Origin: an uncultured Lutibacter sp.
GTDB taxonomy: Bacteria; Bacteroidota; Bacteroidia; Flavobacteriales; Flavobacteriaceae
Assembly: GCF_947493565.1 (NCBI RefSeq)
Contig: NZ_CANLRG010000005.1
Span: forward strand, 62,001 to 126,000
Reading direction: 5' to 3'
Length of the DNA: 64,000 bases
The notes beneath the pieces were generated by a model. The model ran no database searches. It saw nothing but the letters and a program-made list of their open reading frames with translations, and was not told where the DNA came from. Position numbers and translations under genes: made by a program. Positions 9,442 to 15,993 of the stretch are shown piece by piece (position 1 is the first letter of the stretch; every line of letters starts with the position of its first letter).

Positions 9442-10578
9442 ATGAACTCACAACTCTTACATAAAATTAAAATTACAACGAATCTTAGTCTTATTTTCGT
9501 GTTTTTTTTATCACTTTTTTTTACAACAACTAGTGTATTTGCTCAAAAAAAAGAATTTGTAGTAGTACTAGATGCTGGTCATGGTGGGAAAGATCCTGGG
9601 AAAATAGGATACAAAAAAATTAGAGAAAAGGATATTGCACTAAAAATTGTGTTGCAAATCGGTAAACTTCTAGAGAAAGAGAAAGGGATTAAAGTTGTTT
9701 ATACTCGTAAAACAGATGTATTTGTTGACTTATGGGAAAGAGGAAGAATAGCAAATAAAGCGGATGCCGATTTATTTGTATCGGTACATTGTAACGCGCA
9801 TCATACTCAGGCATATGGAGCAGAAACTTGGGTTTTGGGAACTCATGCAAACAAGCAAAATTTTGAAGTTGCCAAAGCGGAAAACTTGGTAATTGAATTG
9901 GAAGATAACTATCAAGAAAACTATAAAGGTTTCGATCCACATTCACCTGAGTCTGTTATTGGTTTAACATTAATGCAAGAAGAATATTTAGATCAAAGTA
10001 TCCAGTTAGCAAGTATTATTCAAGATGGGTTTACAAACACCTTAAAAAGAAGAAATAGAAATGTAAAACAAGCTGGTTTTGTTGTTTTACATCAAACTTA
10101 TATGCCGAGTGTATTAATTGAAACAGGATTTATAACTAATAAAAATGAAGCGGCATTTTTAAGCTCTGTTGATGGGCAACAAAAATTTGCAAATTCAATT
10201 TACAAAAGTATAAAGAAATATAAAGAACAACTTTTTTTAAATACTATTGAAACAGATAACACTATCGTTTCAAATCAAGTAAATATCGAAACTGAAAATA
10301 CCACTAATGAAGTGTTTGAAAATATCCAATTTAAAGTTCAAATTGCTTCAGGATCAAGAAAATTAGTTACAAAACCGTATAATTTTAAAGGATTAAAAAA
10401 TGTGGAGCGTGTTAAAGTAGGAAGAAGTTATAAATATTATTTAGGATCAACTTCTAATTATTCCGAAATTAAAGAATTTCAAAGGTTGGCAAAATCTAAA
10501 GGATATTCTACTGCTTTCATTGTAGCCTTTAAAAATGGTAAAAAAATAGCTATTGAAGAAGTTTTAAAAAAATCATAG
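9442..10578 (+). CDS. N-acetylmuramoyl-L-alanine amidase (Amidase_3) with C-terminal SPOR-like domain
   Basis: Periplasmic zinc amidase cleaving the bond between MurNAc and the stem peptide. A signal peptide ends near residue 35 (SVFAQ). Zinc ligands and the catalytic residue are visible: His in DAGHGG (about 47), His in SVHCNAH (about 116) and the Glu of IETGF (about 227). The last 85 residues (QFKVQIAS, KVGRSYKYYLG, AKSKGYSTAFIVAF) look like a SPOR domain, which binds denuded septal glycan, so a role in cell separation is likely. I prefer the ATG at 9442 over the TTG three bases upstream. The mlaD-like gene follows 60 bases later. Confidence 0.92.
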   Translation: MNSQLLHKIKITTNLSLIFVFFLSLFFTTTSVFAQKKEFVVVLDAGHGGKDPGKIGYKKIREKDIALKIVLQIGKLLEKEKGIKVVYTRKTDVFVDLWERGRIANKADADLFVSVHCNAHHTQAYGAETWVLGTHANKQNFEVAKAENLVIELEDNYQENYKGFDPHSPESVIGLTLMQEEYLDQSIQLASIIQDGFTNTLKRRNRNVKQAGFVVLHQTYMPSVLIETGFITNKNEAAFLSSVDGQQKFANSIYKSIKKYKEQLFLNTIETDNTIVSNQVNIETENTTNEVFENIQFKVQIASGSRKLVTKPYNFKGLKNVERVKVGRSYKYYLGSTSNYSEIKEFQRLAKSKGYSTAFIVAFKNGKKIAIEEVLKKS

Positions 10579-10638
10579 CTGTATTGTTAATTACTCACAA
10601 AAATAATTAGTAATATTGCTTCAATAAAAAATTTTGAT

Positions 10639-11595
10639 TTGAAAATTACAAGAGAATTTAAAACAGGCGTTGTCGCAGTTATAGTGCTAGCATTATTTGT
10701 TTGGGGATACAATTTTTTAAAAGGACTTAACTTATTTGATGGTCCACTAAATACGTATTTTACTGAATATAGCAATGTACAAGGATTAAATACAGCTAGT
10801 GTAGTAACTATAAATGGCGTAGAAGTTGGTAAAGTTATAGCTATTAAATTCAATAAAAATCCAGAAAAGAGAGGAAGATTAATAGTAGAGTTTAGTGTTG
10901 AAAATGATTTTGAATTTTCAAAAAATAGCATTGCTAAAATTTATAGTGCAAGTTTAATGGGAGGAAAATCATTAGCTGTAGTGCCTTCATTTGAAGGAGA
11001 AACCGCAAAATCTGGAGATTTTTTAACAGGAGAAATTGAATCTGATATATTTTCATCAGTAACCGAAAAATTAAATCCGCTTCAGGCCAAAGTTGAAAAT
11101 GTAATCGTAAGTGCCGATTCTTTAATGACAGGTTTAACAGATGTTTTAGATATGAAAAGTAGGGAGAATCTAAAAAACAGCATTGCGCAACTAAATTCAA
11201 CCATTTCCAACTTTAATTCAGCTTCAGCATCAATAAATAGTTTGCTTAAAGATAATGAGGCTAAGCTCAATAACACATTATCAAATGCTGAATTATTGTC
11301 AGGAAATTTAGCTAAAATATCAGATTCTTTAGTTAATGCTAATATTGGAAGTACCGTTAAAAATTTAGAGAATACGGTAAAAGATATAAATCAAATTTTA
11401 ACCAATTTAGAAGCAGGAAACGGCACTTTAGGGAAGCTGTTAAACGATGAAGCAATGTATACCAATTTAACCAATGCTTCTAAAGAATTAGAGGAATTGT
11501 TAAGAGAAATGAAACTGCATCCAAAAAGATTTGTGCATTTCTCTTTGTTTGGAAAAAAGGATAAAGGTTATAAACCTGAAAGTTCAGAAAAATAA
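10639..11595 (+). CDS. mlaD: MlaD/MCE family lipid-transport protein
   Basis: A 318-residue protein with a short cytoplasmic tail, one membrane segment (about residues 10-28, GVVAVIVLALFVWGYNFL) and one MCE domain (about 35-115, with VQGLNTASVVTINGVEVGKV). A long coiled-coil-like region follows (about 145-270) with Ser/Asn-rich heptads. This fits the periplasmic substrate-binding subunit of an Mla-type phospholipid transporter; the ATPase and permease are not in this window. No ATG fits: the start is TTG at 10639, giving the canonical MKITREFKTG beginning. It follows the amidase gene by 60 bases. Confidence 0.9.
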   Translation: MKITREFKTGVVAVIVLALFVWGYNFLKGLNLFDGPLNTYFTEYSNVQGLNTASVVTINGVEVGKVIAIKFNKNPEKRGRLIVEFSVENDFEFSKNSIAKIYSASLMGGKSLAVVPSFEGETAKSGDFLTGEIESDIFSSVTEKLNPLQAKVENVIVSADSLMTGLTDVLDMKSRENLKNSIAQLNSTISNFNSASASINSLLKDNEAKLNNTLSNAELLSGNLAKISDSLVNANIGSTVKNLENTVKDINQILTNLEAGNGTLGKLLNDEAMYTNLTNASKELEELLREMKLHPKRFVHFSLFGKKDKGYKPESSEK

Positions 11596-11608
11596 GTGTT
11601 GAATTTTA

Positions 11609-11754
11609 CCTATTAATTGGGTTATATTTTTAACTAATATTAAATTTTAATAGGCAATAATTGTTAAAAATCAACCAAGTTTTCAATAATATTAATTTAA
11701 ATTTGTAACTAGATTTTAGTTATAAAAGTTGAAAATCAATATAAGTAAAAAGAA
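11609..11754. other. Intergenic region with two inverted repeats before the Fe-S operon
   Basis: The 186 bases between mlaD and the Fe-S gene contain CCTATTAA (11609-11616) paired with TTAATAGG (11647-11654), and further on TAACTA-5 nt-TAGTTA. Neither has a T-tract typical of a terminator. They could be operators or chance in AT-rich DNA. Confidence 0.2.
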
Positions 11755-11781
11755 TTAAAAAATCAATAACAAACTGGGTTT

Positions 11782-13089
11782 ATGAACTATATTGGTACTA
11801 TTGCATTCGCAATTCTTCTTATCGCAGGAATTGGATTTTTTGTAAAAAATATAAAAAAAATTTACAGAAACATTCAACTAGGAAAAACAATCAATAGAAA
11901 AGACCATCCAGCTCAACGATGGAAAAACATGGGCATGATTGCTTTAGGGCAATCTAAAATGGTAAAACGCCCAATAGCTGGAATTTTGCATATTATTGTT
12001 TATGTTGGTTTTATAATTATTAATATTGAAGTTCTTGAAATTATAATTGATGGATTATTTGGAACCCATAGAGCATTTACTTTTTTAGGAAGTTTTTATC
12101 ACTTTTTAATCGCTTCTTTTGAAATATTAGCATTTTTAGTTTTAATCTCTGTAATTGTATTTTGGATACGAAGAATGATTGTTAGAATTCCTCGTTTTTG
12201 GAATAAAGAAATGAAAGGCTTTCCTAAAAATGATGCCTTATACATTTTATATTTTGAAATGGTTTTAATGAGTCTGTTTTTAATTATGAATGCTACCGAT
12301 GTACCTTTTCAACAAAACAACGCAGGAAACCCAATTAGTCAATTTTTAGTTCCTTTTTTCGAAAACAATTTTAATGCAGGAACTTTATTTTATATCGAAC
12401 GCACTGCTTGGTGGTTGCATATTGCTGGTATTTTAGTATTTTTAAATTACCTATACTATTCTAAACATCTTCATATTTTATTGGCATTTCCTAATACTTA
12501 TTTTGCCAGTTTAAATCCAAAAGGGCAATTTAATAATTTGGAAGCAGTAACCAATGAAGTTAAAATGATGATGGATCCAAATGTAGATCCTTTTGCTGCG
12601 GCACCAGAAGGAGCAGAAGAAGAGATGCCAGAAAAATTTGGAGCCAGTGATGTAATGGACTTAAATAGAATTCAATTACTAAACGCCTATACTTGTACAG
12701 AATGTGGACGTTGCACTTCTTCTTGTCCAGCAAACCAAACAGGTAAAGAATTATCGCCAAGAGCTATTATGATGAAAACTCGTGATAGGTTAGAAGAAGT
12801 AGGTAAAAATATTGATAAAAACGGAACGTATAAAGACGACGGTAAACAATTATTAAATGACTATATCACTCCAGAAGAAATTTGGGCTTGTACAAGTTGT
12901 AATGCTTGTGTTGAAGAATGTCCTGTAAATATTGATCCGTTATCTATAATCATAGATATGCGTCGTTATTTAGTAATGGAACAGTCAGCAGCTTCTCAAG
13001 AGCTTAACATAATGATGACCAATATTGAAAATAATGGAGCACCTTGGCAATACAATCAAATGGATAGATTGAATTGGAAAGATGAATAA
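11782..13089 (+). CDS. Membrane (Fe-S)-binding oxidoreductase subunit (HdrD/NarI-like N-terminus with two 4Fe-4S clusters)
   Basis: A 435-residue fusion of a multi-helix membrane domain (hydrophobic segments at about 5-25, 70-90, 108-132, 155-175 and 205-230) with a cytosolic ferredoxin-like domain. The clusters are bound by CTECGRCTSSCP (about 310-321) and CTSCNACVEECP (about 373-384). Several membrane histidines could bind heme b, as in NarI-like quinol oxidoreductases. Together with the CCG-domain protein encoded two genes downstream it resembles a heterodisulfide-reductase HdrD split into two chains, likely passing electrons to or from menaquinone. The physiological substrate is unknown. 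Confidence 0.85.
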   Translation: MNYIGTIAFAILLIAGIGFFVKNIKKIYRNIQLGKTINRKDHPAQRWKNMGMIALGQSKMVKRPIAGILHIIVYVGFIIINIEVLEIIIDGLFGTHRAFTFLGSFYHFLIASFEILAFLVLISVIVFWIRRMIVRIPRFWNKEMKGFPKNDALYILYFEMVLMSLFLIMNATDVPFQQNNAGNPISQFLVPFFENNFNAGTLFYIERTAWWLHIAGILVFLNYLYYSKHLHILLAFPNTYFASLNPKGQFNNLEAVTNEVKMMMDPNVDPFAAAPEGAEEEMPEKFGASDVMDLNRIQLLNAYTCTECGRCTSSCPANQTGKELSPRAIMMKTRDRLEEVGKNIDKNGTYKDDGKQLLNDYITPEEIWACTSCNACVEECPVNIDPLSIIIDMRRYLVMEQSAASQELNIMMTNIENNGAPWQYNQMDRLNWKDE

Positions 13090-13127
13090 TAACTAATAAC
13101 TATAAAAAATCATTTAAACCCATAAGA

Positions 13128-13574
13128 ATGAAAAAAGAAGATGTAGATAAACTTTTACATAAAAAAGTTGAAGAAGGATTACATATAAGTCCAATTTTAC
13201 CAGAAGGAATTAAAAACTATTTAATTGATATAGATGGAACAATTTGCGACGATATTCCTAATGAAGAACCAGAAAGAATGCTAACGGCTAAAGTTTACCC
13301 AGATGCTTTAAAAACGTTAAATGGATGGTATGATGAAGGACATATCATTTGTTTTTTTACATCTCGTTTGGAAGCGCACAGAGACTATACTGAAATTTGG
13401 TTAAAAAATAATGGTTTCAAATATCATAGCTTATTAATGGGAAAACCAAGAGGAGGAAATTACCATTGGATTGATAATCATTTGGTAAAAGCAACTAGAT
13501 ATAGAGGTAAATTTACTGATTTAGTAGAAAAAGAAGTTACTATTGAAGTTTTTGACGACGGTAAACACGAATAA
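13128..13574 (+). CDS. HAD-superfamily phosphatase-like protein
   Basis: A 148-residue protein with HAD motif I IDIDGTICDD (about 32-41), motif II FFTSR (about 79-83), the motif III Lys in MGKPRGG (about 104-110) and an acidic motif IV in HWIDN (about 113-117). This supports a small cap-less phosphohydrolase acting in the cytosol. Short proteins like this are often named phosphoheptose isomerase in databases; nothing here resembles a SIS isomerase domain. It lies between the two Fe-S genes (38 and 20 bases apart) on the same strand, so it is probably expressed with them. Confidence 0.75.
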   Translation: MKKEDVDKLLHKKVEEGLHISPILPEGIKNYLIDIDGTICDDIPNEEPERMLTAKVYPDALKTLNGWYDEGHIICFFTSRLEAHRDYTEIWLKNNGFKYHSLLMGKPRGGNYHWIDNHLVKATRYRGKFTDLVEKEVTIEVFDDGKHE

Positions 13575-13594
13575 AAAATATAAAATTTTAAAAC

Positions 13595-14374
13595 ATGAAT
13601 GTACCAACAATGGCTGAAATGATGGCACAAGGAAAACAACCAGAAGTTTTATTTTGGGTAGGTTGTGCTGGAAGCTTTGATGACAGAGCAAAAAAAATAA
13701 CAAAGGCTTTTGTAAAACTATTAAACAAAGCAAATGTTGAATTTGCTGTTTTAGGTACTGAGGAAAGCTGTACAGGAGATCCAGCTAAAAGAGCAGGAAA
13801 TGAGTTTTTATTTCAAATGCAAGCTATGACAAATATTGAAGTCTTAAATGCGTATGAAGTTAAAAAAATTGTTACAGCTTGCCCTCACTGTTTTAATACG
13901 TTAAAAAATGAATATCCTGAACTTGGAGGTATTTATGAAGTTGTGCACCATACAGAGTTGCTAAAATCCTTATTAGATGAAGGTAGAATTACTATAGAAG
14001 GGGGTAAATTTAAAGGAAAACGCATCACTTTTCACGATCCTTGCTATTTAGGAAGAGCTAATGATGTTTATGAAGCACCAAGAGATTTAATTAAAAAATT
14101 AGATGTTGAATTGGTAGAAATGAAACGCTGCAAAACAAATGGTTTATGCTGTGGAGCAGGTGGAGCACAAATGTTTAAAGAACCTGAAAAAGGCACTAAA
14201 GATATAAATGTTGAAAGAACTGAAGATGCTATTGAAGTACAACCAAATATTATAGCAACTGGCTGTCCTTTTTGTAATACAATGATGATTGATGGAATAA
14301 AAGCTACTGACAAAGAACAAGAAATAGAAGTTTTAGATATTGCAGAACTAATTGCAAATGCTGAAGATTTGTAA
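13595..14374 (+). CDS. (Fe-S)-binding protein with two CCG (cysteine-rich) domains
   Basis: A 259-residue protein with two cysteine-rich CCG domains, the fold that binds a noncubane 4Fe-4S cluster in HdrB, GlpC and LutA. The first has WVGCAGSFD and CPHCFNTLKNEYP; the second has FHDPCYLGR, LCCGAGGAQMF and a final CPFCNTMM. It is the expected partner of the membrane Fe-S subunit encoded at 11782-13089, together making a complete HdrD-like electron-transfer module. The donor or acceptor cannot be deduced. menA begins 26 bases downstream, in keeping with a link to menaquinone. Confidence 0.85.
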   Translation: MNVPTMAEMMAQGKQPEVLFWVGCAGSFDDRAKKITKAFVKLLNKANVEFAVLGTEESCTGDPAKRAGNEFLFQMQAMTNIEVLNAYEVKKIVTACPHCFNTLKNEYPELGGIYEVVHHTELLKSLLDEGRITIEGGKFKGKRITFHDPCYLGRANDVYEAPRDLIKKLDVELVEMKRCKTNGLCCGAGGAQMFKEPEKGTKDINVERTEDAIEVQPNIIATGCPFCNTMMIDGIKATDKEQEIEVLDIAELIANAEDL

Positions 14375-14400
14375 AATTCGTTCTTGTTTTTCTACTACAT

Positions 14401-15297
14401 ATGATAAGTAACTATATTAATGCAGCTCGTTTAAGAACCTTACCTTTATCGGTTTCAGGGATTATAGTTGGAAGCTTTATTGCTGCATCTGAAAACTATT
14501 TTAATTGGAAAATTTGTGTTTTAGCTTTATTAACTACCGTAGGTTTTCAAATTATTTCAAATTTTGCGAATGATTATGGTGATGGTATCAAAGGAACAGA
14601 CAATTTGGATAGAGTAGGCCCCAAAAGAACTATCCAAAGCGGTGTAATAACGCCAAAAGCAATGCGCAAGGCAATAATTATAACAAGTGCGGTTACTTTT
14701 TGTATTGCAATTCTATTAATTTACTTGGCGTTTGGAAAAGATGATTTTATAAACATAAGTATTTTTCTTATACTGGGCTTAGCAAGTATTGTAGCTGCTA
14801 TAAAATATACCGTAGGCAAAAAGGCATATGGTTATAGTGGTTTTGGAGATTTTTTTGTATTTATTTTTTTTGGATTGTTAAGTGTTATCGGAAGCTATTA
14901 TCTATATACCAAACAATTTCAAATAACAATACTTTTACCTGCATTTTCAATAGGTTTTTTAAGTATAGGTGTTCTTAACTTAAACAATATGAGAGATAGA
15001 GCTTCAGATATTAAATCAGGTAAAAATACTTTAGTAGTTAAAATAGGTATTGAATTTGCTAAATACTATCATTATTACTTACTAATTTCTTCATTTTTAT
15101 TTGCACTACTGTATACAATGATACATTTCAAGTCATATTATCAATTTATATTTGCACTGGCTTTTATTCCAATAATAAAACATTTTATAGTTGTATATAA
15201 GAATAATGACCCAAAAAAATTAGATCCAGAACTTAAAAAACTAGCAATTAGTACATTTTTGTTTTCTCTGTTATTTGGTTTAGGTTTTATGTTATAA
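14401..15297 (+). CDS. menA: 1,4-dihydroxy-2-naphthoate polyprenyltransferase
   Basis: A 298-residue integral-membrane UbiA-family prenyltransferase that attaches the isoprenoid tail in menaquinone synthesis. The first Asp-rich motif NDYGDGIKGTDN (about 59-70) and the second NNMRDRASDIKSGK (about 195-208) are both present, with eight or nine hydrophobic helices between and after them. The N-terminal NAARLRTLPLSVSG is typical of MenA. menC and menE lie 6-9 kb downstream on the same strand. Confidence 0.95.
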   Translation: MISNYINAARLRTLPLSVSGIIVGSFIAASENYFNWKICVLALLTTVGFQIISNFANDYGDGIKGTDNLDRVGPKRTIQSGVITPKAMRKAIIITSAVTFCIAILLIYLAFGKDDFINISIFLILGLASIVAAIKYTVGKKAYGYSGFGDFFVFIFFGLLSVIGSYYLYTKQFQITILLPAFSIGFLSIGVLNLNNMRDRASDIKSGKNTLVVKIGIEFAKYYHYYLLISSFLFALLYTMIHFKSYYQFIFALAFIPIIKHFIVVYKNNDPKKLDPELKKLAISTFLFSLLFGLGFML

Positions 15298-15311
15298 TTT
15301 TTTTTAATATA

Positions 15312-15325
15312 GTGATTACAATCAC
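15312..15325. promoter_or_regulatory. Crp/Fnr-like palindrome GTGATTACAATCAC
   Basis: Half-sites GTGAT and ATCAC separated by 4 bases, the geometry of Fnr/Crp-family operators. Its centre is about 41 bases before the transcription start predicted from the TATATTTG at 15348, the position used by class II activators. It has T-runs on its left and A-runs on its right, so it would not terminate menA on the plus strand. Confidence 0.45.
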
Positions 15326-15347
15326 AAAAAAATAAAAAAATAAAAGA

Positions 15348-15355
15348 TATATTTG
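15348..15355 (+). promoter_or_regulatory. Candidate -7 element (TATATTTG) of the copper-module small protein
   Basis: Exact TAnnTTTG match 21 bases before the ATG at 15377. No clear TTTG at -33, which suits an activator-dependent promoter with the upstream palindrome. Confidence 0.4.
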
Positions 15356-15376
15356 TCCATTATTTAAACCCTGTTG

Positions 15377-15760
15377 ATGAAACGTCAGTTTTTAGGCATA
15401 TTTTTTTACTTATTATATTTATTGGCTATGGTTCGTCCAGTAATGCCAATTATTGAGTATTATGCAAACTACGAATATATTGCAACAGTGCTTTGTGAAA
15501 ACAAAGACAAACCTTATTTAGAATGTAATGGAAAATGTTATTTAGAAAAACAGCTAAAAGAGGTTGATCATACCAACCACGATCATAAATCTACAGTTCC
15601 AGGAATTGAGTTAAAAGATTACCCGATAAGCCCTTTAAATGAATTTTCTTACAGTTTTAAAGAACAACAATTAATAGTTACTAAAAGTATAGATGTTTAT
15701 AAAAACACTTCTCAAAACTTTTTAAATACTATTTTTAAGCCTCCAAGAAACCTTTCTTAA
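15377..15760 (+). CDS. Small membrane-anchored Cys/His-rich protein, probably metal-binding
   Basis: A 127-residue protein starting at the ATG at 15377 (a TTG three bases before is less likely). An N-terminal hydrophobic stretch (about 5-28) may be a signal anchor. It is followed by a cysteine cluster, Cys40, Cys50 and Cys54 (in ECNGKCYLEKQL), and a histidine cluster DHTNHDHK (about 64-71). I recall such short proteins beside TonB receptors in Bacteroidota. No enzyme domain is visible. The gene lies 232 bases before an OprC/NosA-like copper receptor, so a role in handling copper at the envelope is likely but inferred. Confidence 0.6.
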   Translation: MKRQFLGIFFYLLYLLAMVRPVMPIIEYYANYEYIATVLCENKDKPYLECNGKCYLEKQLKEVDHTNHDHKSTVPGIELKDYPISPLNEFSYSFKEQQLIVTKSIDVYKNTSQNFLNTIFKPPRNLS

Positions 15761-15858
15761 TTTTTTACATCACTTTTTATTATTTCGAATTATTTTGAAG
15801 TTTTATGAACAAATAAATACTTCCGATACTTCGTAAACATTTTACATTAAATTTTTAA

Positions 15859-15878
15859 AACATACTAGAGAGTATGTT
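15859..15878. promoter_or_regulatory. Perfect inverted repeat AACATACT-AGAG-AGTATGTT
   Basis: Eight-base arms around a 4-base centre, 115 bases before the TonB receptor start. There is no following T-tract, so a terminator is unlikely; an operator or an RNA hairpin in the leader is possible. Confidence 0.35.
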
Positions 15879-15918
15879 GGAAATAATTTATAGTAGAGTG
15901 GTGTAATTGTATACTTAA

Positions 15919-15993
15919 ATGAAAAACTATTCAATTAACGATAAATTAATTGAAAAAACTATTGCAATTATTTTAAAAATTGAAAAAAACTAA
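15919..15993 (+). CDS. Possible 24-codon leader ORF overlapping the TonB receptor start
   Basis: An ATG at 15919 opens a 24-residue frame (begins MKNYSINDKL, Lys/Ile-rich) whose TAA shares its last base with the receptor ATG (TAATG). Such a stop-start overlap would allow translational coupling. It may equally be chance in AT-rich leader DNA; there is no protein-level support. Confidence 0.2.
   Translation: MKNYSINDKLIEKTIAIILKIEKN

Noticed and set aside
13128-13574. Phosphoheptose isomerase
   Set aside because: The motifs are those of a HAD phosphatase; no SIS domain is visible.
15300-15340. Terminator of menA
   Set aside because: The palindrome is followed by A-runs, not T-runs, on the plus strand.
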